Program-made: the position numbers and the translations under genes
Notes under the pieces: model-generated
Seen by the model: the letters and a program-made list of their open reading frames with translations, nothing else
Told to the model about the DNA's origin: nothing
The model's database searches: none
DNA from: a bacterium
GTDB lineage: Bacteria > Elusimicrobiota > Elusimicrobia > Elusimicrobiales > UBA9959
Direction: 5' to 3'
Assembly (NCBI GenBank): GCA_021811185.1
Contig: JAJZPL010000006.1
Coordinates: forward strand, 51,395 to 115,394
DNA: 64,000 nt
Shown here: piece by piece, positions 36,757 through 44,779 of the stretch
Position numbering within the stretch: position 1 is the first letter of the stretch
How the letters are laid out: each line of letters starts with the position of its first letter

Positions 36757-38367
36757 ATGAAACGCATTGCTGTTAATGCATTTGCCCCCGTGGCTATATG
36801 GATTAAGCGTGTTATACGCTTGGCCTCCGCCATGGGGCTTTTTATTGCGTTTTCGGCGGTTTCGGCCCTGGCCCAGAGCGGCGGCCAGCCCGGCGCTTTC
36901 ATGAGCTATGGCGCCGGTGCCCGCGCCCTCGGCATGGGCGGCGCCTTCTTCGCGGTGGCCGACGACGCCTCCGCCTCCTACTGGAACCCCGCCGCCCTCA
37001 CCCTGCTGGAACGCAAGGAATTCACCGCCATGCAGGCCACCATGTTCGAGGGGACCACCCTGAACTTCTTCTCCTACGCGCACCCCACCACCTCTAAGGG
37101 CACCTGGGCCGTCAGCATGACCCAGCTGAAATCGGTCGGCTTCGAAAAAGTCTCCATTTCCGTGAACCCTGGCACCGAGGACATCGTGGACATCAAGACG
37201 CTCGGCACCTTCGACGCCACCGAGCGCGCTATGGCCTTCTCCTGGGGCCGTGAGGTTTCCGACAAACTTTCTTTCGGCGTTATGGCCAAGAACATCACCC
37301 GCACCCTGGACACCTCGGCGGACTCTTTCAAGGCCATCGACATAGCGATGCTGCAGAAGTTCTCTCCCACCTATCGCGTGGCCATGGGCGTGCAGAACGT
37401 GTTCTCCATGGTCTCCGGGGATACCGACGACAAGCTGCCCCTCACCCTCAAGTTCGGCCAGGCGCTCTCCCTCTTCAAAGGCAGCCTGGTGTTCGGCCTG
37501 GACGTGGCCAAACCCCAGGGCGCGTCCTCCAACTGGCATTTCGGCGGCGAATACTGGCTGATGTACTGGGCGGCGCTCCGCTTCGGCGTAATGGGCGCCC
37601 CCGGCATCCAGGAGGCCGATTTCGGCCTGGGCGTAAAGTACAAGGACCTGGCTTTTGACCTCGCCCAGGGGATGCACGCGCTCGGCTCCACTACCCGCTT
37701 TTCCGTCACGATGCGCATGGGCCAGTCCAACAAGAGCAAGCACGACAAGGAAGTCCGCGACATCGTCCGCCAGGCCATGCAGTACTTCAAGAGCGGCTAC
37801 TTCACCCGTGCCATAGAGAAGCTCCGCAGCGCCATGGACGCCGACCCCGGCAACGCCGAGATCCGCCGCATGGTTACCCGCCTGCAGGGCGCCATCGAGT
37901 ACGTACCCGACGCCACCGGCGGCGAGGAAGTGCCCACCCTCACCCGCCGCGGCATCATCTCCTACGTGGACGGCAAGGACCTGCGCGCCTCGGTTAACGT
38001 GCTGCGCCACGCTTTCAACAAGGACCCGAAGAACGACCGCCTGCTCTCGCTGCTGAACATGATCGAGAAAGAGGCCGGCGTGAGCGAGCTTACCCGCAAG
38101 CCCGAGGGCCCCGAGATCTTCACCTACATCGACCAGCGCACCTACGACGCCCGCGCGGCCATCTACGACGGCAAGTACGACCTGGCCATGAAGCGCGCGC
38201 AGGATATCCTGGACCTGGAGCCCAACAACGAGACCGCGCTCGAGATCATGGGCAGCTCGTTCTACCTGATGGACCAGAAGGAGAAGGCCAAGGTGATCTG
38301 GGAGAAGGTGCTTGAGATCAACCCCAACAACACCATCATCAAGAACTTCCTTAAACAGGTGCGTTAG
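36757..38367 (+). CDS. PorV/UPF0164-family outer-membrane protein with C-terminal TPR domain
   Basis: 536 residues. A long signal peptide ends near ALAQ (~39-40). The mature start contains GARALGMGGAFFAVADD and SYWNPAAL, the hallmark of the PorV/PorQ (UPF0164) beta-barrel family related to FadL. Residues ~45-335 look like alternating barrel strands. From ~345 to 536 the sequence becomes helical with tetratricopeptide-like units (YFKSGYFTRAIEKL, DGKYDLAMKRAQDIL, PNNETALEIMG). PorV in type 9 secretion binds the C-terminal sorting domain of substrates, so its position after a giant protein with such a domain is suggestive. The TPR extension is not part of PorV itself and may contact periplasmic partners. 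Translation is probably governed by the upstream riboswitch. The ATG at 36757 has no evident Shine-Dalgarno sequence. Confidence 0.85.
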   Translation: MKRIAVNAFAPVAIWIKRVIRLASAMGLFIAFSAVSALAQSGGQPGAFMSYGAGARALGMGGAFFAVADDASASYWNPAALTLLERKEFTAMQATMFEGTTLNFFSYAHPTTSKGTWAVSMTQLKSVGFEKVSISVNPGTEDIVDIKTLGTFDATERAMAFSWGREVSDKLSFGVMAKNITRTLDTSADSFKAIDIAMLQKFSPTYRVAMGVQNVFSMVSGDTDDKLPLTLKFGQALSLFKGSLVFGLDVAKPQGASSNWHFGGEYWLMYWAALRFGVMGAPGIQEADFGLGVKYKDLAFDLAQGMHALGSTTRFSVTMRMGQSNKSKHDKEVRDIVRQAMQYFKSGYFTRAIEKLRSAMDADPGNAEIRRMVTRLQGAIEYVPDATGGEEVPTLTRRGIISYVDGKDLRASVNVLRHAFNKDPKNDRLLSLLNMIEKEAGVSELTRKPEGPEIFTYIDQRTYDARAAIYDGKYDLAMKRAQDILDLEPNNETALEIMGSSFYLMDQKEKAKVIWEKVLEINPNNTIIKNFLKQVR

Positions 38368-38386
38368 GCAGCCTGCCGGGGAGGGG

Positions 38387-38421
38387 GGACCGGGGGCGCG
38401 GCTTCCGGTCCTCATTATTTT
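38387..38421 (+). terminator. Possible terminator after the PorV-like gene
   Basis: A 7-bp stem GGACCGG/CCGGTCC with an 11-base loop, followed by a loose T-rich run (TCATTATTTT). The tract is imperfect, so this is tentative. Confidence 0.4.
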
Positions 38422-38430
38422 GTGAACCTT

Positions 38431-38459
38431 TTGGAAACTATTTTGTAATAAGATATAGA
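38431..38459 (+). promoter_or_regulatory. Candidate promoter of the FliF/FliG fusion gene
   Basis: -35-like TTGGAA (38431-38436), 17-bp spacer, -10-like TATAGA (38454-38459), 15 bases before the ATG. A second AT-rich box, TAATAT (38465-38470), lies even closer to the start. Confidence 0.5.
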
Positions 38460-38474
38460 TAGAATAATATTGTC

Positions 38475-40439
38475 ATGCGTAAACTCTCGTTCATCATTCT
38501 CCTGCTGGCTGTGGCGGTTTCCGCCCATGCCCAGACGCAGGCCCAGGCGCCGGCCCCCGCCGCCGCCCCCGACTATATGGGCGCTTCCCTGATCGAAAAG
38601 CAGGATTCGATGCGCCGGGAGACCGAGACCAAGATAAAGAACGAGATCCTGGACCCCATCCTGGGCCCCAACAAGTCTTTCGTGTTCGCGGACGTGGAGC
38701 TGGAACTGATCGCCAAGAAGGCCGAGCAGAACAAGGAAGGCGTAGGCATCATCCAGAAGTACAAGGAAAAGCCCGGCAATGAGAACAAAGCCGACACCGA
38801 TTTCATCCTGCCCGGCATCCCCAAGCCCAAGTCCGTGTTGGGCGGGGAGAACAAGCGCCCTGAAGCGGCCCAGGGCCAGCAGGCCCAGCAGGCCAAGGGC
38901 GTGCAGGAGATCCGCTACGGGGTGGAGAGCGAGATAACCCGCTTCCAGGTCAACGTCATCTACGACGAGACCCTGCCGAAGGACGCCGTGGACCTGGCGC
39001 GCGAACGAGTGACCTCTTACCTCGTGCCGTACTATGTCACCAAGGGCGGGCAGAAGATCCCGCCGCTGGTCACTTTTACCAAAACCAGGTTCAAGGCGCT
39101 CAGTATGCTGGACGACCTCAAAAAGCCCGGAGTCTACCTGCCGCTCCTCTACGCGCTGCTTTTCCTTATCCTGCTGCTGTTCCTGTTCGGGCCCCTGTGG
39201 GGCTTCTTCCGCAAGTACATCAAGGCGCTGCTGGCCAAGCCCGGCGCCGAGGTGAACATAGAGGATAAGAGGGAGGAGGGCGGCGGCGGCGGGGAGGAGG
39301 AGGGCAAGGAAGAGACCGAAGGTCACCAGAGCATAGACATGAATTTCCTGCAGAAAGAAGCGGAAGCGGCCGAAGAAGAGGACGAGAGTATGAAGAAATT
39401 TGAGCCATTTACCTACCTGAACGAGGAGAACCTGAAGCGGCTGATCTACCTGTTCCTGCTCCGCAAAGAGGACCCCTGGGTGATAGCCGTGGTGCTTAGC
39501 TACATAAAGCCGGACCTGGCCCGCCAGGCGCTGTCCATGCTGCCGGTGGAGATGCAGAGCCGCGTGGCGCTGGAGGCCCTGACCGTGCGCCAGGCCACCC
39601 GCGAGCAGATCGACGCTATCGACAAGGACATCAAGGAGAACGTGGATTTCGTGATGGGCGGCATAGAGCGCCTGGTGAAGATGCTGGACGATTCGGACCC
39701 GGCCACCCGCAAAAACATCATCGAGTACCTCAAGACCCAGAAGCCCGACATCTACGAGAAAGTGAAGCGCATCGTGCTGATGTTCGAGGATATCGTCAAT
39801 TTCCCGGACCGGGACATGCAGACCATCATCCGCTCCCTCTCCAACGAGGATATAGCCAAGGCCGTGGCCAAGGCGGACCCCGCCATCGCCAACAAGTTCT
39901 TCGCCAACATGTCGCAGGGCGCGGTGAACGCTATCAAGGAGATCATGGAATATTCGGGCGACATCTCCGTCACCCAGCAGGACGAGGCGCAGATGAAGAT
40001 CCTGGACGCGGTGAAGAGCCTGGAGGCCGAGGGCAAGATCAACGTGCGCCAGGGCAACTCGCAGGAAGTCTATATCATAGACGGCGCGGAGATGTCCTCC
40101 GGCGACGAGCGCAGGAAAAAATTCGAGAGCATGGGCGCCCCCAGGGAAGAGGCGCCCGCCGCCCCCGAGGGGGAGCAGGCGGAGCAGGCCAAACAGTACC
40201 TGGCCGCCGGCGTGGACATGTACAACCAGGGCAAACTGCCGGAGAGCCTGCAGTACCTGGAGTACGCCTCCTCTCTTAATGCCGGGGACGCTTCCACCTG
40301 GCAGTACCTGGGCACGGTCTATTACGCCCTCCAGCGTGTGGACGAAGCCGTGGCCGCCTACGAGAAGTACGCCAGCCTTTCCGGCGATCCCGCCGCCACC
40401 GAGTGGCTGGCCGGCTTCAAGCAGCAGGTCGGGAGATAG
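38475..40439 (+). CDS. FliF(RBM3)-TM-FliG-TPR fusion protein, motor/rotor component
   Basis: 654 residues with an unusual domain order. A signal peptide (1-19, ending AHA) is followed by a segment like the C-terminal ring-building motif of FliF (ETxxKIKNEILDPILGP at ~40-56; EITRFQVNVIYDE and a KDAVDLARERV helix at ~150-185). One strong TM helix follows (~220-245), then an acidic linker. Residues ~310-521 match FliG middle and C-terminal domains, with PWVIAVVLSYIKP, an LP..MQ turn, MFEDI (~435-439) and the torque-helix region DRDMQTIIRSLSNEDIAKAV, keeping the R and E/D charges that face MotA. The C-terminus (~572-651) has TPR-like helices. FliF's N-terminal half and FliG's N-terminal domain are missing; fusing the two removes the need for FliG-N docking. 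It is inferred to be an inner-membrane ring that receives torque from the MotA/MotB encoded nearby. Confidence 0.8.
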   Translation: MRKLSFIILLLAVAVSAHAQTQAQAPAPAAAPDYMGASLIEKQDSMRRETETKIKNEILDPILGPNKSFVFADVELELIAKKAEQNKEGVGIIQKYKEKPGNENKADTDFILPGIPKPKSVLGGENKRPEAAQGQQAQQAKGVQEIRYGVESEITRFQVNVIYDETLPKDAVDLARERVTSYLVPYYVTKGGQKIPPLVTFTKTRFKALSMLDDLKKPGVYLPLLYALLFLILLLFLFGPLWGFFRKYIKALLAKPGAEVNIEDKREEGGGGGEEEGKEETEGHQSIDMNFLQKEAEAAEEEDESMKKFEPFTYLNEENLKRLIYLFLLRKEDPWVIAVVLSYIKPDLARQALSMLPVEMQSRVALEALTVRQATREQIDAIDKDIKENVDFVMGGIERLVKMLDDSDPATRKNIIEYLKTQKPDIYEKVKRIVLMFEDIVNFPDRDMQTIIRSLSNEDIAKAVAKADPAIANKFFANMSQGAVNAIKEIMEYSGDISVTQQDEAQMKILDAVKSLEAEGKINVRQGNSQEVYIIDGAEMSSGDERRKKFESMGAPREEAPAAPEGEQAEQAKQYLAAGVDMYNQGKLPESLQYLEYASSLNAGDASTWQYLGTVYYALQRVDEAVAAYEKYASLSGDPAATEWLAGFKQQVGR

Positions 40440-40474
40440 CCCTTACACAGCCTGTTAACATTTGCGTAACGAAA

Positions 40475-40502
40475 TTGAAACTGGGTTTTTTTAGAATATA
40501 GG
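40475..40502 (+). promoter_or_regulatory. Candidate promoter of the coiled-coil gene
   Basis: -35-like TTGAAA (40475-40480), 16-bp spacer, -10-like TATAGG (40497-40502), about 34 bases before the ATG. Confidence 0.5.
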
Positions 40503-40536
40503 GGTAAGGTAAGAACGAGCGAACGGCAACAACTAT

Positions 40537-42804
40537 ATGGACGACAGGGACAAGAAAATCTCGAAACCCGGCATGCCCCCTCTGCCTCCCGGCATGTTCA
40601 AACCCAATCTCCCTCTTCCTCCCCAGGGCGGGAAGCCTGCTTTGCCCGCCATGCCGGCCATGCCCCAGATGCCTTTCAACGCGGGCATGCCCCAGGCGCC
40701 TTTCGCGCCCCAGTTCTCGCAGCCCCAGCCGGCGGCTCCCGCCCGCGACCTTGCCGCCGAGGCCGAGGCCAGGCGCATGGAGGAGGAGAAAGAGAAACTG
40801 GAGAAGAAGATCAACGATATGGAGAAGGCGCTTTCCCAGGAGAAAGAGAAAGCCCTGCTCGCCACGCTGAAGAACCAGCAGGACGAGGCCCTCTCTTCGC
40901 GCGTGGAGTCCTCCCTTAAGGACATCCAGGAAAAGATGCGCCGCGACCGCCGCGACCATGAGGTCGAGGAGGAAAGGCTCACCCTGAAGTCCAAGATCAA
41001 GGAACTCGAGACCCGCCTGGCCGGCGAGCGCGAGACCTGGATGCAGACGCTCAAGGAACAGCTGTCCGAGCGCGAGACCCAGGGCAAGGACGTGGAAGGC
41101 CATTTCATCTACCGCCTGCAGGAGATGGAGCGCCGCTGGCTGGACGAGAAGGCCCAGTGGCAGAAAGAGATCTCCGTCCGCGAGGCCACGATCAATTCCC
41201 TCAAGTACGCCGACCAGAAGCTCCGCGAGACCGAGGACGAGTTCCGCAAGGTCTCCATGGAGAAATCCATGCTGGAGCGCGAAGCCTCCAAGCTGAAGGA
41301 CGAGGTAGCCCGCGCCGAGCGCGAGAAGGCCTCCATAGAGTCCTATATAAAGATCATCCCCGACAAAGAGCGCGAGATAGCCGACCTGCGCGCCGAGAAC
41401 GCCGTGCTGCGCGGCCGCGACGGCCAGTCCGTCACCGAGGCCAAACTGCGCGAGGAAAAACACAATTTCGAACTGGACAAACTGCAGAAGGAGATAGGCC
41501 GGCTGCAGGCCGACATCGGTTCCATCGCCGATCGCAAGAATACCGAGAAGAACGAAGAGATCAAACGGGTACAGGCCGGCTTCGAGTTCCAGCTGCAGGA
41601 GAAAGAAAAGCTCATAGCGGACGTCTCCGGCGAGAAGGTCCGCGCGATTTCCGAACTGGTAAAGATCAAGGGCTTCGTCTCCAGGGTACAGGCCATCAAC
41701 GCCGTGCTGGATAAAGAGCGCGGACAGCTGAGGCTGGAGAAAATGCAGCTGGCGCAGAACATGGCCGCCCAGCTGGAGGAGATACGCCGCCTTAAACAGG
41801 AAGGCGACGCTCTCAAGGCCGCGCACCAGGCCGAACTGGAAGCCCAGTCCAATAAATTCCGGGCCGAGGCGGAGCGCGTCAGGAACGAATACGGTTCCGA
41901 ACTGGCCGTCGCCCACGCCGCCAGGATAGCGGAACTGGCTCACGCCCACCAGGAAGAGCTCCGCAAGATGGCGGAGGAGCGCCAGGCCGAGGCGTCCAAA
42001 ACAGCCGCCGCCAGCCAGGCCGAGCTCGCCCGAATAGCCGCCGCCAACCAGGCGGACTTCGACGCCAAGGTCTCCCAGATGCGCATGAAATACGAGGCCG
42101 CCGCCGAAGAGGAAAAGAACGCCGTCAGGCGCCAGCTGGAAGCGGAGCACGCCGCCCAGCTCAGGGAACTCCGGGCCGAACTTTCCCTCTCACAGGACGC
42201 GGCCGTTAAGTACGAAGTGGAGAACCGCCGCCTCTCCGCGATCGCCAAGGATTTCGAGACCGCCATAGCGGCCAAGGCCAGGGAGTACGAGGACCGCGTT
42301 ACCCGCGCCGAGGCGCAGGCCGGCCTGCAGGAACTCCAGGCTTCGGCCATGGCTTCACAGCGGAACGAGGCCGAGAAGGCGGCCCGCGCAGCCGAAGCCG
42401 AAAGGCAGCGCGTTTCCCAGGAACTCGCCGTGCTGCGCGAGCAGCAGGCGGTGCTCGCCACGCAGCAGGCCGCGCTCGCCGCGCAAAAGGCGGCGGTGGA
42501 GGCCGAACTGGCCCGGCAGACGGAAAATTTAAGGACCGAGAGCGGCAACCGCGCCAACTTCGAATCCGAAGTGCTGTTCATGAAACAGAAGATCCAGCAG
42601 ATGGAACTGCAGGCGCAGGAGAACGCCTCGGCGCTGGAAGCGGGGCGCGCCGGCCTCGCTAACCTGCAGGCCGCCGCCGAAGAGCAGCGCGGCCGCGACA
42701 CCGCCCGCATAGAAGAGCTCTCCGCCGAACTTGAGAAGTATAAGGCCGTGGAAGGGTCCCTGGCCGGCAGGCTCAAGTGGGCGCTCAAAGGCAAGAAAGA
42801 ATAG
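40537..42804 (+). CDS. Long coiled-coil protein with Pro/Met-rich N-terminus
   Basis: 755 residues. The first ~70 residues are low-complexity and rich in Pro, Met and Gly (PGMPPLPPGM-like runs), without a signal peptide or TM helix. From about residue 72 to the end the sequence is almost uninterrupted alpha-helical coiled coil dominated by E, K, R, A, Q and L, with repeated EEKEKLEKKI, REREIADLRAEN and QAALAAQ-type patterns. No enzymatic motif was seen. It is probably cytoplasmic. Its place between the FliF/FliG fusion and the flbD-motA-motB cluster suggests a scaffold or cytoskeletal partner of the same machine, but that is inferred from position only. Any database match is likely to be nonspecific because of the coiled-coil composition. 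Confidence 0.75.
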   Translation: MDDRDKKISKPGMPPLPPGMFKPNLPLPPQGGKPALPAMPAMPQMPFNAGMPQAPFAPQFSQPQPAAPARDLAAEAEARRMEEEKEKLEKKINDMEKALSQEKEKALLATLKNQQDEALSSRVESSLKDIQEKMRRDRRDHEVEEERLTLKSKIKELETRLAGERETWMQTLKEQLSERETQGKDVEGHFIYRLQEMERRWLDEKAQWQKEISVREATINSLKYADQKLRETEDEFRKVSMEKSMLEREASKLKDEVARAEREKASIESYIKIIPDKEREIADLRAENAVLRGRDGQSVTEAKLREEKHNFELDKLQKEIGRLQADIGSIADRKNTEKNEEIKRVQAGFEFQLQEKEKLIADVSGEKVRAISELVKIKGFVSRVQAINAVLDKERGQLRLEKMQLAQNMAAQLEEIRRLKQEGDALKAAHQAELEAQSNKFRAEAERVRNEYGSELAVAHAARIAELAHAHQEELRKMAEERQAEASKTAAASQAELARIAAANQADFDAKVSQMRMKYEAAAEEEKNAVRRQLEAEHAAQLRELRAELSLSQDAAVKYEVENRRLSAIAKDFETAIAAKAREYEDRVTRAEAQAGLQELQASAMASQRNEAEKAARAAEAERQRVSQELAVLREQQAVLATQQAALAAQKAAVEAELARQTENLRTESGNRANFESEVLFMKQKIQQMELQAQENASALEAGRAGLANLQAAAEEQRGRDTARIEELSAELEKYKAVEGSLAGRLKWALKGKKE

Positions 42805-42809
42805 GCAGC

Positions 42810-42876
42810 AGGCGGCAGGGCGTGGGTTGGGCGCAATGAGAACTTATTTCATTCTTCCTGGCGCTGCCTGCCGCCT
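42810..42876. repeat. Large stem-loop between the coiled-coil gene and flbD
   Basis: AGGCGGCAGG (42810-42819) pairs with CCTGCCGCCT (42867-42876). Inside are GCGC/GCGC and AATGA/TCATT arms. No T-run directly follows, so it is not a classical terminator. It may protect RNA ends or separate transcription units. Confidence 0.5.
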
Positions 42877-42884
42877 ACTATTTG

Positions 42885-42890
42885 TATAAT
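42885..42890 (+). promoter_or_regulatory. -10 box of a probable leaderless flbD-motA-motB transcript
   Basis: A perfect TATAAT ends seven bases before the flbD ATG, so transcription would start at or within a base or two of the start codon. No good -35 hexamer is visible, and no Shine-Dalgarno sequence precedes the ATG. Confidence 0.55.
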
Positions 42891-42897
42891 TAATCCG

Positions 42898-43119
42898 ATG
42901 ATAAAGCTGGAAAAACTCAATGGCACGCTGGTAGTGCTCAACGCCGAACTTATAGAAAGCGTCGAGTCCGCCCCCGATACCGTGATCAACCTGGCCACAG
43001 GCAACAGGTTCCTGGTCAAGAATTCCGTCGAGGACGTTATCGCCAAGGTAGTCGAGTACAAGAAGAAGGTTTATTCCGAGCGCAAATGCATCAACCCCCT
43101 CGAGGGATTCGAGAAATAG
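42898..43119 (+). CDS. flbD: FlbD-family protein
   Basis: 73 residues. The pattern MIKLxxLNGxxxVLNAELIE, xPDTVI, GxxFLVKxSVEDVIxKVxEYK is the complete FlbD family signature (small proteins found beside motA/motB in flagellar operons of spirochaetes, Firmicutes and others). The molecular function is poorly known; it is thought to aid flagellar or motor assembly. It leads a tight cluster: motA starts 24 bases downstream, then motB and a lipoprotein follow. The start is likely leaderless, with TATAAT seven bases upstream. Full length for the family. Confidence 0.88.
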   Translation: MIKLEKLNGTLVVLNAELIESVESAPDTVINLATGNRFLVKNSVEDVIAKVVEYKKKVYSERKCINPLEGFEK

Positions 43120-43143
43120 CGGCCGCCGCGGGCGGGAGACAAT

Positions 43144-43932
43144 ATGGATATAGCCACATTCACCGGTATCATCGTTTTCATGGGCTTCGTGTTCGGGGCC
43201 ATCTTCCTCGGCGAAGGCATGGCGGGCTTCAAGCCCTTCATGAACATGGAAGCCTTCCTGATCGTCATGGGCGGCACCTTCTGCGCGCTGCTGGTCAACT
43301 TCCCGCTTTCCTCGGTGATCGGCGTGGGCAAAGTGCTGCGCAAGGTGCTTACCACCAAGGGCGAGGACACCTCCAAGCTGGTTTCCACGTTCGTGGCGCT
43401 GTCGCAGAAGGCCAAGAAAGAGGGCTTCCTGGCGCTTGAGGCCGACGCCAAGGCGATAGACAACGATTTCCTGAAGCGCGGCGTGCAGCTGGTCATCGAC
43501 GGCGCCGACCACGAGTTCATCCGGAACATGCTCGAGACCGAGATAGACTTCATCACCGAGCGCCACAAGGCCGGCCGCGAGATCTTCAACGCGCTGGGCA
43601 CATACGCTCCCGCGTTCGGCATCATCGGCACCGTGCTGGGCATGATCATGATGCTTTCCTCCATCGACGACGTGGCCCAGGTGCCGCGCCGCATGGCGCT
43701 CGCGCTGGCGGCCGCGTTCTACGGGCTGGGCTCGGGCTACTGGCTTTTCATGCCGATGTCCGGCAAGCTGAAGCACCGCTCCGAAGAGGAGCTCTTCGTG
43801 AAAGAGATCATCATCCGCGGCGTGCTGCTGCTGCAGAGCGGCGCCACGCCCAGCGTGGTGGAGGCCAACCTGAAGGCCTACCTGGAGCCCGAGAAGCGCA
43901 AGTCCATCAAGAAAGAAGGCGCCCCGGCTTAA
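43144..43932 (+). CDS. motA: MotA-like stator proton channel subunit
   Basis: 262 residues, the usual MotA length. Four TM helices are visible (about 3-22, 32-52, ~150-175, ~185-205). Conserved family features include the YAPAFGIIGTVLGMI helix, whose Pro corresponds to Pro173 of E. coli MotA, and FMPMSGKLKHRS, whose Pro corresponds to Pro222. A charged cytoplasmic domain that contacts FliG lies between helices 2 and 3. It forms an ion-conducting stator with the MotB encoded next. The start is supported by GGGAGA eight bases upstream. No complete flagellum is encoded nearby; the only FliG-like partner seen is the fusion protein at 38.5-40.4 kb. PomA-like sodium coupling cannot be excluded. Confidence 0.93.
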   Translation: MDIATFTGIIVFMGFVFGAIFLGEGMAGFKPFMNMEAFLIVMGGTFCALLVNFPLSSVIGVGKVLRKVLTTKGEDTSKLVSTFVALSQKAKKEGFLALEADAKAIDNDFLKRGVQLVIDGADHEFIRNMLETEIDFITERHKAGREIFNALGTYAPAFGIIGTVLGMIMMLSSIDDVAQVPRRMALALAAAFYGLGSGYWLFMPMSGKLKHRSEEELFVKEIIIRGVLLLQSGATPSVVEANLKAYLEPEKRKSIKKEGAPA

Positions 43933-43957
43933 CGGCCGCGCGGCAGGACTGGAATTT

Positions 43958-44764
43958 ATGCGGAAAAGAGTCAAAGGCATGATCCCGGAGGACGACAAGC
44001 GGGTCGCCCCTATGGGCGAGCCCGCGCCCCCGTGGATGGTCAACTACGCAGACCTCATGACCGAGCTGGTCTGCTTCTTCGTCATCCTGTACGCCCTCTC
44101 CGCCGCCCTGAACAAGGACATGCAGAAGGCCCAGCAGGAGATCCAGGAGATGATCAAAGAGGGCAAGATGGCCGGGCAGGTGGCCATGGATAAAGAGGGG
44201 ATGCGCATAACCCTGGAGGAGAACAGCCAGGTCTCTTTCTTCGACAGCGCCAAGGCCGACCTTACGGACCCCATGAAGCAGCAGATGGAGAAGTTGGCCC
44301 CGATCCTGTTCAAGCTTTCCGAGAAGCACGATATCGTAGTGGAAGGGCATACGGACAACGTGCCGATCGCCACCAAGCAGTACGCCTCCAACTGGGAGCT
44401 TTCCTCCGCCCGCGCCACCAGCGTGGTCAAGTTCCTGCTCGCCGACAAATTCAATCCCAAACACCTGGCCGCCGTCGGCTACGGCGAATATCATCCTATC
44501 GTGCCCAACGACACGGAGTTGAACCGCAAGAAGAACCGCCGGGTGGTGTTCTTCATCAAGAACAACCCGTATCCCGACGCCCCCGCGGCCGGGCCGCCGG
44601 GGATCAAGAAACCGGGGCCTGCCGCCGGCGAACCGGGCTCGCTGCAGCCAGGCGCTACGTCTGTCGTGCTGACCCCCGCGGAGGAAGCACCGGCCCTGGA
44701 GGCCGAGCCTGCCGCGGAACCGGCGCCCGAAGGGGACGCCGCGCAGCCGGGAGAGGGGCAGTAA
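43958..44764 (+). CDS. motB: MotB-like stator protein with OmpA-type peptidoglycan-binding domain
   Basis: 268 residues. One N-terminal TM helix follows the motif PPWMVNYADLM; Asp32 is at the same position as the proton-binding Asp32 of E. coli MotB. After a plug/linker helix, residues ~100-205 form an OmpA/MotB peptidoglycan-anchoring domain with VVEGHTDNVPI, NWELSSARA, GYGEYHPI and NRKKNRRV motifs. The tail (~208-268) is Pro/Ala/Glu-rich, longer than usual and low complexity. A TolR/ExbD identity is ruled out by the OmpA-like domain. The gene starts 25 bases after motA with AGGA upstream, so the two are co-transcribed and form the stator complex. Confidence 0.93.
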   Translation: MRKRVKGMIPEDDKRVAPMGEPAPPWMVNYADLMTELVCFFVILYALSAALNKDMQKAQQEIQEMIKEGKMAGQVAMDKEGMRITLEENSQVSFFDSAKADLTDPMKQQMEKLAPILFKLSEKHDIVVEGHTDNVPIATKQYASNWELSSARATSVVKFLLADKFNPKHLAAVGYGEYHPIVPNDTELNRKKNRRVVFFIKNNPYPDAPAAGPPGIKKPGPAAGEPGSLQPGATSVVLTPAEEAPALEAEPAAEPAPEGDAAQPGEGQ

Positions 44765-44779
44765 GCCAGGGTGAACAAA

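Noticed and set aside
42898..44764. Reading MotA/MotB as TolQ/TolR or ExbB/ExbD
   Set aside because: MotB has the Asp32 motif and a full OmpA-like peptidoglycan-binding domain, MotA has both conserved prolines, and FlbD is adjacent.
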